Assembly (NCBI RefSeq): GCF_947090775.1 | Contig: NZ_OX352321.1 | Coordinates: 1,798,001 to 1,862,000 of the forward strand | Length of the DNA stretch: 64,000 nt | Direction of reading: 5' to 3' | From: Pseudarthrobacter sp. MM222 | GTDB taxonomy: Bacteria; Actinomycetota; Actinomycetes; Actinomycetales; Micrococcaceae | In this document: positions 39,298 to 47,225 of the stretch, piece by piece | Position numbering within the stretch: position 1 is the first letter of the stretch | Layout: each line of letters begins with the position of its first letter | Program-made: the position numbers and the translations under genes | Notes under the pieces: model-generated | Told to the model about the DNA's origin: nothing | Databases searched by the model: none | What the model saw: only the letters and a program-made list of their open reading frames with translations

Positions 39298-42200
39298 ATG
39301 AAGCGCGCCGAGCGCCAACAATTAAGCGTGCTTATCGAACAAGTGCGGGGCTGGATCCAGACAGTCGAAGAAATCCGGCAACTCGCTGCGCACTTGCCAC
39401 TTTCAGGCCCAGCCAACTTAGCGGACGATGACCGGAATCTCTTGGTCAGGGTTGAGGAGGCAGCTGCGTCTGGCGATCCCTACGAAGCCGACCGTCTGAC
39501 ACAAACAACCTGGCTCACGAGTGGCAAGAGACTCCGACCCGCGCATGACGCCGCTGCCCGACTTGCTCACTTCCGGGATTGGTACTGTTCGATCGGCGCC
39601 CCACAACGTCTCGAGCAACTCCAGAATGAACTGACAGCACTCGGAGTCGCTGAACGCGACGACCTCGCCGACGTTCTGAGCTCCCTAAGCACAACCGGAA
39701 ACAAGGCGTCACAGATGCTCCATGAGGCCTCTCATCTGCCAATCACCCGAGCCCGGGCCCTCGGAGATGACGAACGTAGTGCTGGCCTAGCACTCATCGA
39801 CCTTCTTAATGAGCACCACGATGAGTCGATGAAGCTTCTCGATCCGTCCTTGTGCGCGGCAGGCGCCTGCGCTAAGGCCCACGGCTCCACCCACATTCTG
39901 CACGAAGCGCAGATCATCGGACGCAAGGGCGGGACTGCAGAGCGGATAAATGCTGCCGCGACCCGCGTGTCAGCTCAACTTTCGCTCGAGCGCTCCCGAC
40001 TGCCTCAGATCTTTAAAGATTTGGCGACCTGGAGAGCGGCCGCACAGCAGGCCGAGTTCGCCGCGGAGCACATGCCAATCAATCCTGCAGGGGTGCTGTC
40101 GGAGTCTGAATCGAACGCCATTCAGGCCCTCATCCAAACCTACGATACAGATGCTGGTATATATAACATTGTTGCAGCGGAGATGAGTTGCAGCAGCAAG
40201 TTGTGCTCGCAGACCCACGAAGCAACAGCACGACTGGCAGCTTTGCACGCCTCACTCACCGCGCACGGAACGAATCACCCCATACTTAGCGTGGCCGAAC
40301 GGCTCCAGGCAGCGCGATCAGCGGAGTGGGAGCGACTTCGCGGGGCGTTGGATGACCTTGAGGATTGGGATCGGTCAGCCTCCCTAGTCTTGCGCTGCTC
40401 CGCACATATGCCCCTAACGAGGACATACGCTCTTACCGAAGGAGAGCGAACGGCGGCGGCCACCATTCGAGAAACCGTAGCTGAACACAGCGTTGAGGTA
40501 CGGCAGCTACTTCACCCCGCCTCGTGTGAATCTGGGCATTGTGGTGGCCTTCACCGAGCCGGCTCGCTCTTGAATGAGGCATATCTGGATTTGCTCACAT
40601 CGGGCGGCGGGCAGGCAGTTGTGGCGGCCGGTGCCCGCATACAAGAACAGATGGAGGATGAGCGGGCGCGACTGCGCACCGCTTTAGATGACCTTGAAGA
40701 GTGGGGGATGGCAGCGTCACTCGCGTTGATCGAGGCCGAACATCTGCCTCTGACACGGACCGGCGCTCTCTCAGAAATCGAGCGCACTGCTGCGGCGAGG
40801 GTCCAAGACCTCAGCGAGGCGCATAGCCCGGAAGCTCGGCGCCTCCTCGACCCGAGCTCATGCGATGCGGACGGCTGCCAAGGTGCCCATGAAGCTGCGT
40901 TTCTGCTAGGTCAGGGTCATGCGGAGCTGTTGGCATCGGGCGAGGGGCAGGCAGTCGTAGCGGCCTGTGATCGGGTAGGGAATCTGCTTAAGGAGGAGCG
41001 AGAGGAGGTCGCAGTTCTCTACCAGGACGTCCTAGGTTGGCCGGAATTGGTGCAACAAATTCACGCCACTCGCGAGGATGCATTGGCCAACTCAAAAGCC
41101 ACGGTCCAGCAACTGATTGAGGACTCGGCCTCCATTAAGATCAGCCGCACAGCCATGAGGTTGCTCCCACTGCACGAGAGCAGTGAAGTCTTGGTTGCCA
41201 GCCTCTCTGTGCTTCGGGACGCCGCGCTCACTGAAAAAGACAGCGAGTTCCTGACTGAAACCGCAGCGCTGGCTAGCCGGGTCGCCGCGGTGGTTGGTGA
41301 CGGCTTCAACTCCGACTGGGAGTGCGAGGCTGGAGGAAAATGTGAGCGTGCCCACCAAGTTATTCTGGAAGCCTTTGAGGCCGCCAACTTCGTCAAAGCG
41401 CAGCTGGCTCGACTGACTGTCAACCTCCAGGACGTGCCGACTGAGCCCAATCAGTTACTCGATCCCTCCCTTGGGCTGAAAGCCTACCTGCCCGCGAATC
41501 ACACTATCGCCGAGACCTTCCCCTTCGAATTGCTGAAGGGCGCGTGGGCCAAGCTCCCGCTCATTACCAACGCAGAGAACGCCGCGAAAGAGGCAGCGAC
41601 TGAGGCACGTGCAGCGGCCGACAAAGTCCGCGCTGGAGACGTTGCCGATGCGCTGAAGGCGATGGATCTCGAAGTCCTACGCAAAGCAGCTCCACAGCGG
41701 CAGCTTCGGACTGCTCCGTTGGAGGACTACGAGCTGCACAACGTTTGGGACGTTCTGCGCTTTCAAGACGACTATTCACTGAAATCCTTGCCCGGTCTTG
41801 GCGAAGCCACTGCGCGGCCTATCGCTCAGGCGTCGTTGCGTCTTTTCGAGGCTGTGCGAGAGGAGACCCCCGTCCGTATCGACGTAAAGCGGAAGGGAAA
41901 GGCAACTACCGCGCTACTAGAGTCGCTCGCGCGCTGGGACAACGCACGGAAGTTCAGCCCGACTAAGGACGAAGTGGCGCTGGCAAAAGGTCTAACTCGA
42001 CTTATCAAGAAGAAGAGTAGCTTTACCCCCCTCGGGGTTCTGGTGATCATTGAAGGGAAAGTTCATAAAAGCCCCCCAGCCGCTTCAGATGTATTGCACG
42101 ACGCGCTGAATCGCCTCGTGCCTCCCTCCGGCACTGCAAGCATTTGGACCGATTTCCTCTCCCGACCGGCTGATTACTTCGGCATGCTCACCGAACTTGG

Positions 42201-43596
42201 ATTCATGACCGAGGATGAGACGAGCATGCACGGCGATCTCCCGGAAGAGATCGTTGAAGCAGTGCGCGCCAAGGAACTGAAGCGGGACTATCTCACCGCC
42301 TCGCTTCGCGCCTATCAGAGCTTCGGTGCACGATTCGCCCTCGTGCAAGAAAAGGTGATCATCGGAGACGAGATGGGGCTGGGTAAGACGGTTGAAGCAC
42401 TAGCCGTGCTCGCCCACCTCCGTGCGCGCGGCCAATCGCATTTCCTCGTTGTCTGTCCGGCCGCGGTCGTTAGTAACTGGACTCGCGAGACAGCAAAGCA
42501 CACCAAGTTGAAGGCCTCACGCCTCCACGGCACGCTATGGGAGCGAAACCACGCGGCAAAGGCGTGGGCCAAGAACGGCGGCGTCGCCGTCACCACATAT
42601 GATCTCCTGCCGTGGGCAAAGGAGTACCTGAGCGGAGTCGATCTGGGGGGAGTCATTCTCGATGAGGCGCACTACATCAAAAATCCCAGGGCTAAGCGCT
42701 CGCTCGCAGCGGCCGAGATCATCAACTCCACGACGTACGCAATCTTGATGACTGGCACGCCATTGGAGAACAGTGTCGCCGAGTTCCGCAATCTGATCAG
42801 CTATATCCGCCCCGACCTCGCGGAGCAAGCGCCTGAATATCTCGCCAAGGCTTTTCGCAAGCATGTCGCGCCAGCCTACCTACGCCGTAACCAGGAGGAT
42901 GTGCTCACAGAGCTTCCCGAAGTGGTCGAGATAGACGAGTGGATGGGGATGTCACACTCTGATGAGCTGACTTACGGCCAAGCGGTAAGGGAAGGCCAGT
43001 TCATGTTAATGCGACGCGCCGCCATGATGTCGGAACAATCCATGAAGGTCAGCCGACTGCTAGAGATTGCAGGAGAAGCCGAAGCTAATGGACGACGGAT
43101 TATCGTCTTTTCATACTTCCGAGAAGTCCTGAACCAGGTCGCGCGACTACTACCCGGTCAGGTCTTCGGCCCCCTCACCGGGTCCCTCGCTGCGGCGGAT
43201 CGCCAGAAGCTCGTTGACCGCTTCTCACAGTCCGGGCACGGCGCCGTCCTCGTTGCGCAGATAACCGCGGGCGGTGTCGGCTTGAACATCCAGTCGGCAT
43301 CGGTCGTTGTGATCTGCGAGCCGCAGATCAAACCCACGATGGAGTCACAGGCGATTGCGAGAGCTCACCGCATGGGTCAGACCGACACCGTCCAGGTGCA
43401 CCGTCTGCTTACGGAAGACAGCGTCGACGAGCGCATCCGCGACATTCTGAAAGACAAGAGGCAGCTCTTTGACGAGTTCGCTCGGGACAGTTTTATCGCG
43501 AAGCAGGCTCCCGACGCAGTTGACGTATCCGAGGTCGAGCTTGCACGACGTGTGGTGGCAGCAGAGCGCGAAAGACTATCTATTGTGGCAGGGTGA
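39298..43596 (+). CDS. SNF2-family helicase with N-terminal 112-residue Cx4Cx3H repeats
   Basis: A 1,432-residue protein. Residues 1-560 are five helical repeats of 112 residues. Units 2-5 each end a LLDPxxC-type stretch with Cx4Cx3H: C186/C191/H195, C298/C303/H307, C410/C415/H419 and C522/C527/H531. Unit 1 keeps only H83. A looser copy has C676, C682 and H686. A helix-hairpin-helix-like stretch (LPGLGEATARPIAQ, about 828) follows. The C-terminal SNF2 motor has GDEMGLGKT (about 1023), LDEAHYIKN, MTGTPLENS and ARAHRMGQTDTVQVHRL. The repeats look like metal-bound modules; I do not recognise the family. ATG 39298 has aaggggg upstream. Its 3' end overlaps the next gene, on the other strand. Confidence 0.88.
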   Translation: MKRAERQQLSVLIEQVRGWIQTVEEIRQLAAHLPLSGPANLADDDRNLLVRVEEAAASGDPYEADRLTQTTWLTSGKRLRPAHDAAARLAHFRDWYCSIGAPQRLEQLQNELTALGVAERDDLADVLSSLSTTGNKASQMLHEASHLPITRARALGDDERSAGLALIDLLNEHHDESMKLLDPSLCAAGACAKAHGSTHILHEAQIIGRKGGTAERINAAATRVSAQLSLERSRLPQIFKDLATWRAAAQQAEFAAEHMPINPAGVLSESESNAIQALIQTYDTDAGIYNIVAAEMSCSSKLCSQTHEATARLAALHASLTAHGTNHPILSVAERLQAARSAEWERLRGALDDLEDWDRSASLVLRCSAHMPLTRTYALTEGERTAAATIRETVAEHSVEVRQLLHPASCESGHCGGLHRAGSLLNEAYLDLLTSGGGQAVVAAGARIQEQMEDERARLRTALDDLEEWGMAASLALIEAEHLPLTRTGALSEIERTAAARVQDLSEAHSPEARRLLDPSSCDADGCQGAHEAAFLLGQGHAELLASGEGQAVVAACDRVGNLLKEEREEVAVLYQDVLGWPELVQQIHATREDALANSKATVQQLIEDSASIKISRTAMRLLPLHESSEVLVASLSVLRDAALTEKDSEFLTETAALASRVAAVVGDGFNSDWECEAGGKCERAHQVILEAFEAANFVKAQLARLTVNLQDVPTEPNQLLDPSLGLKAYLPANHTIAETFPFELLKGAWAKLPLITNAENAAKEAATEARAAADKVRAGDVADALKAMDLEVLRKAAPQRQLRTAPLEDYELHNVWDVLRFQDDYSLKSLPGLGEATARPIAQASLRLFEAVREETPVRIDVKRKGKATTALLESLARWDNARKFSPTKDEVALAKGLTRLIKKKSSFTPLGVLVIIEGKVHKSPPAASDVLHDALNRLVPPSGTASIWTDFLSRPADYFGMLTELGFMTEDETSMHGDLPEEIVEAVRAKELKRDYLTASLRAYQSFGARFALVQEKVIIGDEMGLGKTVEALAVLAHLRARGQSHFLVVCPAAVVSNWTRETAKHTKLKASRLHGTLWERNHAAKAWAKNGGVAVTTYDLLPWAKEYLSGVDLGGVILDEAHYIKNPRAKRSLAAAEIINSTTYAILMTGTPLENSVAEFRNLISYIRPDLAEQAPEYLAKAFRKHVAPAYLRRNQEDVLTELPEVVEIDEWMGMSHSDELTYGQAVREGQFMLMRRAAMMSEQSMKVSRLLEIAGEAEANGRRIIVFSYFREVLNQVARLLPGQVFGPLTGSLAAADRQKLVDRFSQSGHGAVLVAQITAGGVGLNIQSASVVVICEPQIKPTMESQAIARAHRMGQTDTVQVHRLLTEDSVDERIRDILKDKRQLFDEFARDSFIAKQAPDAVDVSEVELARRVVAAERERLSIVAG

Positions 43597-44485
43597 AATT
43601 TCTCTTTGCCTTAGCTGGGCCCGGTGCCGGTTCAGACGGTGATGCTTCTGGTCCGCTCGAAGTCATAAAGTCAGATGGCGCAGCTTTTAGCTGAGGACGT
43701 TCACGAGTAAGCGACTGGATGATTAGCAGCCTCGCTTCATCGCGCCGTTCCTTAGTCTCAAAAGCGCCGACCAGTCGTTCAGCGGCGAGGGCTCTTTCCA
43801 CTTCCAGAGGGTGGTTAAAGAACATCTGGAGCTCGCTGGACGCGGTTGAAGCGTTTCGAAGAACTGCCTTGGCAACGAAACCCGTGAGGCCAGCGGCGGC
43901 GGCGGCAATTACCGTAGAGGCAATGGCTGTTTCGGTCGATGTCGCAAAGATAGTTATGACCCCAGTTGCCGCTACCAGCAGGAAACCTCCAAGCAGATAC
44001 CAGGCCGTGCTTCTCTTAGTCGATTCGGCATAGTTCATCACTATCTGGTGGTAGTGGCCCAACTGGCTCTTGTTGGCCTTCCAGAGCGCTGCCAGCTCCA
44101 CTGAATCTTGTTCTGCATTCTCCTCTGCTAACTGATTCAGCGAATATTCTGCTAAGAATTGACGCCGCTTCTCGGTCAGCTGGAATGTAGCCGCCAAAAG
44201 AGTGATGAGTAGCCCCGCATAGGCAATGAATATCCAAATGAAGGACTTCAAGTACTCGGACTCGTTAATGAAAAAGAAGACGATCGATCCCAGTACCGCG
44301 ACAACGCCAGTAGCAAGAGTTATCAAGCTGTTCCGGCGGGCTATCGCACGCTGAGATGACACCTTCCAGGCTTTGTCGATAACCAGTTCTTCTTCGGTAA
44401 GGGGGCGATCTTCCGATTGGAATATTGCGAAGATCTGATTTTTTTTGGTCGTCGGTACTTCTCTCATCGGCTCTTCAGATGGCAT
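43580..44485 (-). CDS. TRADD-N-associated membrane domain protein
   Basis: A 301-residue membrane protein with two helical hairpins: segments at about 53-73 and 80-100, then 165-185 and 188-208. Between them is a soluble helix, and LWKANKSQLGHYHQIVMNYA precedes the second pair. This matches the membrane domain found next to TRADD-N domains in bacterial conflict systems, proposed to be a membrane-acting effector. The C-terminus is Pro/Ser/Ala-rich. ATG 44485 has ttgggga upstream; codons up to 44593 are open but unsupported. It converges on the repeat helicase with a 17-base overlap. Confidence 0.72.
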   Translation of the reverse strand: MPSEEPMREVPTTKKNQIFAIFQSEDRPLTEEELVIDKAWKVSSQRAIARRNSLITLATGVVAVLGSIVFFFINESEYLKSFIWIFIAYAGLLITLLAATFQLTEKRRQFLAEYSLNQLAEENAEQDSVELAALWKANKSQLGHYHQIVMNYAESTKRSTAWYLLGGFLLVAATGVITIFATSTETAIASTVIAAAAAGLTGFVAKAVLRNASTASSELQMFFNHPLEVERALAAERLVGAFETKERRDEARLLIIQSLTRERPQLKAAPSDFMTSSGPEASPSEPAPGPAKAKRNFTLPQ

Positions 44486-45099
44486 AGCTGTCCCCAATTG
44501 TGTTTTCAATCGTCCCCCGTTATCCGCTACATGAGCAGAAAAGACCTTTAAATTTGTATAGTAAGTTGCTTTTTTCAAGCTATAGGGCAGCAACCCCCAA
44601 CTCGTTCAATGAATCCAACATAGTTGAACGCGGTGAGTTTGCTGCTAACACCCTAGATGGAGCTACTTCACTTTTGCTCGGCAGCACCCAGGGAATCTTA
44701 GTCGCTCAGAGCATCTATGTTGGCAATTTATTGCGTGAGCGCGCTGAGAAGGCCGCTGTGGCGTAGCAACGGGGCCCAACACTTGTCCGCCGGCACTGCT
44801 ATTACTGCTGTGGGGAGAGGTTTCGGTCCGGTGGGCGCGGTAGCGGCCCGCTAGCGTGGAGGGCGCGCCCAGCATTCCGGGTACTGCGGAACAGGCAGCA
44901 ATGCGGCATTTGCCCTTCACTGAAGGCAGTGAATCAAGCGACCGGTCTTCTGACGCCCTTAGGGTGGTGTTGGCGGCTTGGCCATGAACCAGCTCATTCC
45001 GGTGGTCGTCGCCCATAGAGCTGACTTGTCAAGACAAAAGATGACCGCGTCCCTACTTCGGATGCGTGGCTATGGTCGGAGGGAGTTTCTATAGGAGGA
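44486..45099. other. gene-poor gap at the right end of island 1
   Basis: No supported gene. Base composition falls at 44500-44750 (A/T-rich), which may hold the promoter of the minus-strand membrane gene. A minus-strand open frame at 44663-45016 has no recognisable motif and no ribosome-binding site. Confidence 0.5.
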
Positions 45100-45422
45100 A
45101 CTAGGTGTTGGCAGTGTCAACACTTTGGCCTTCGTATCGGGTTTTAGATTGGTCGGACTGGCCCGAACTCGGGATATTTTCGGGAGTTCTCAGCGTTTGC
45201 AAGAGCTGGAACCCGGTTCGAGTCCCACCTCGGGCACGTGTTTTCCCTGTTCAGGTGCTTGTGGGCCGCTGAATGTGTACAGGTTCTGTTGTGTGGGCCC
45301 CTTCCGGGGCCTTTTTTATTGGCGGCCGGTGCTGTGCCCTGGTGCCTCCTTTCTTTCCTGGATCTACGGTTGGTCCGTGGTTACCTGTTCATGGACGTCC
45401 TGGGCGTGGGCAACATGACCTG
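45100..45422 (+). repeat. island junction repeat A with attachment-site copy 2
   Basis: About 320 bases align, with many differences, to 51470-51787. In order: an inverted repeat (gttggcagtgtcaac at 45107-45121), a gggagttc...cgtttgcaag stretch, the exact tRNA-Leu 3' core (45215-45237), ttttccctgttcagg, a GC hairpin with T-run, and ttcatgg...gcaacatgac (45388-45420). The core plus its downstream terminator represents an old tRNA 3' flank; the upstream arm belongs to the element. Confidence 0.8.
45296..45317 (+). terminator. terminator after attachment-site copy 2
   Basis: GGCCCC (45296-45301) pairs with GGGGCC (45306-45311) and is followed by six T. It lies 58 bases after the tRNA 3' core, as the terminator of an intact tRNA-Leu would. 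The equivalent in junction repeat B is at 51662-51688. Confidence 0.8.
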
Positions 45423-45830
45423 AGGCGAACCGGGTGTGGGTTTCGTTTCGGCGTCGTTGCTTGCTCACCGGGGTTATCCTTCTCCGCTCGTCGTGTTTTC
45501 CTCCTCGTTCATGGTGGGCCCGGGGGAGGGCAACATGACTTGTGCCCTATCTCCAGGGAATCGGCGCCGCCAGACACGCATAAGTGGTCTGACACGGGTA
45601 GCGTGCCCGAGGGAGTCAACATGGCTGTACATGTAGCCCACGAAGCTCACAGGCTTTCTTCCCTGGCTCCAGGGTTTTCCCTCGACGCCTGCTCATGGTT
45701 ACCTGCGACGCCTACTACATGACGGAATGGTGAGACGTCGAAGCACTGGGTCACCGATATGAACCCTTTCGTCGTTTTGGCCGACGGCCTGCTGCGCTCT
45801 CGTAGCGGGTGGCCCGTGAGGCGATGTCGG

Positions 45831-45899
45831 TGACCGTTGAAAACTGAGCCACTAGACGGCAAGCCCACGAAACGGCTCACTTTTCGACCATCGCTGACA
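45831..45899 (-). mobile_element. inverted repeat like IS21-family element ends (remnant)
   Basis: tgaccgttgaaaactgagcc (45831-45850) and ggctcacttttcgaccatcg (45875-45894) are imperfect inverted repeats, the second reading as cgatggtcgaaaagtgagcc on the minus strand. Paired motifs of this kind are typical of IS21-type ends. No transposase is attached. Apart from junction repeat A's end, the 45423-46020 stretch otherwise holds no supported gene. Confidence 0.4.
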
Positions 45900-46020
45900 G
45901 GCGAGCCGGCTTGGACAGGACTGGGCGCGGGAAGGATCGCGTTAGGTGCGTCGCGTCGTTTCTCCAGGCAGAGCTGTGCGCCGGTACGCTGATCCAGACA
46001 TTATTAACAGAGGAGGCAGC

Positions 46021-46971
46021 GTGTTGCAGTCAGGGGCTACGTCTGCGTGGAGGGACTGGTACCGCTTCTGTCACGATGACCGCTTCGCTCAGTCGCAGGG
46101 CACCGTTTTCGAGAACTACGTGACTGATGCCTTAGAAGTTGTGCATGGCGGCGACTTCATCAACCCGGTGCCCAAGGGCCAGCTCGGTGACCATGGCTGC
46201 GATGGCATTACTGGCGACGGTGAAGTTGCGTACGCCTGCTTCGGCTACTTACCCAACCGTGCGTCGGAAAAGGACCTTGCCAAAAAGGTTACGTCCGACT
46301 TCACGCGAGCAAAGACAAAGTGGCCGTTCTTTACTAACTGGCGGTTTGTCTCGAACGTCGGGATTGGCCCTCTTGCAGCACAGGCATTCATCACCATCAA
46401 CCAAGAACACAAGCCAGGTTCTGATCGAGTCGTCAAGGCTATGGCATTTGATCGCTCAAAGTTCTGGAATGAGTTGCTTCTTCCGCTCAGCGTGAGGGAT
46501 CTGGACAAGCTGTTCCCAGGTGTCCCACACGCTCAGAACATTCAACTCAACGACCTTGTCCCATTACTAGATACGCTGGGACAGGCAACGCTTGGGGGGA
46601 CAGAGGATGTTCCTGCTGGTGCTGTTTCACCGAAGAAGATGGAGTTCAACAGTCTCTCGCGACGTGTTCAGCTGGAGTTCAGCCATGCTCGAGTGCATAT
46701 GCCGGCAATCCATCAGTGGTTCGCGGGTCACAGCGATCCCACGCTGCGCGATGCACAGGGCGACAAGTTCCGGGAAATCTATCTTGACGCTTGCCGGAGT
46801 GGAACGAACTCAAATGAGGTAATTGAGAGGCTGTACGTCAGTCTGGGTGGGCAGAATTTTCGCCTAGACGACCGCTTGGCTAATGCTGTGTACGCTGTGA
46901 CGGCCTTCTTCTTTGATGAGTGTGACATCTTTGAACTCCCGCCGGAGAACTGGCACGTGGAGGCAGATTGA
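46021..46971 (+). CDS. ABC-3C system protein: nuclease-like N-terminus plus ABC-3C C-terminal domain
   Basis: A 316-residue protein, first gene of an ABC three-component operon. The N-terminus has FENYVTDALEVVHGGDFINP, GQLGDHGCDGITG and VAYACFGYLP, which fit a restriction-like fold with Glu, Asp and the usual aromatic-Cys-Gly strand. The C-terminal part ending CDIFELPPENW is typical of the ABC-3C C-terminal domain that links the effector to the middle component. GTG 46021 is set by gaggaggcagc just upstream; the frame is open from 45946. It overlaps the next gene by four bases. Confidence 0.82.
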   Translation: MLQSGATSAWRDWYRFCHDDRFAQSQGTVFENYVTDALEVVHGGDFINPVPKGQLGDHGCDGITGDGEVAYACFGYLPNRASEKDLAKKVTSDFTRAKTKWPFFTNWRFVSNVGIGPLAAQAFITINQEHKPGSDRVVKAMAFDRSKFWNELLLPLSVRDLDKLFPGVPHAQNIQLNDLVPLLDTLGQATLGGTEDVPAGAVSPKKMEFNSLSRRVQLEFSHARVHMPAIHQWFAGHSDPTLRDAQGDKFREIYLDACRSGTNSNEVIERLYVSLGGQNFRLDDRLANAVYAVTAFFFDECDIFELPPENWHVEAD

Positions 46972-47225
46972 TCCTCCCGACGAAAGGCATCAGCCCTCAG
47001 CGTGCGTTAGTCACGGTTGGCGCCCAAGCGCTCGAAGTATTGACGCTGCCGAGATCATCCAACTCTGCATTTGAGGCTACGAAGCAGCTCAGGTTGGCGC
47101 GCGGGTTTAGGGAACCCTTGAGCTTTGACTGGTTTTCCCTTGCCCTCGCCTTGCTGTACTCCATAGGGGCGATAGGACTCAGTAACGATGGACTTCTTGT
47201 AAGGACGACCGATGCGGATCATTAG
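46968..47225 (+). CDS. ABC-3C system middle component 6
   Basis: An 85-residue winged-helix-like adaptor: ILPTKGISPQRALVTVGAQA, then FDWFSLALALLYSIGAIGL and a short hydrophilic tail. The ILPTK start and FDWF...LLYxxGAI block are the middle-component 6 pattern. TTG start overlaps the previous stop. In ABC-3C systems this part is thought to connect the ABC ATPase with the nuclease or other effector. It overlaps the ATPase gene by 14 bases. Confidence 0.85.
   Translation: MILPTKGISPQRALVTVGAQALEVLTLPRSSNSAFEATKQLRLARGFREPLSFDWFSLALALLYSIGAIGLSNDGLLVRTTDADH

Noticed and set aside
35766..43596. DISARM system
   Set aside because: The DUF3883 helicase resembles DrmD in layout, but drmA, drmB, drmC and a methyltransferase are missing and the neighbour is a different helicase.
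44663..45016. Minus-strand frame of about 117 codons
   Set aside because: No motif, no start signal and no plausible partner; left as intergenic.
45125..45722. Several short plus-strand frames after junction repeat A
   Set aside because: They overlap the terminator and repeat sequence and change with the repeat copy, so they are unlikely to be genes.
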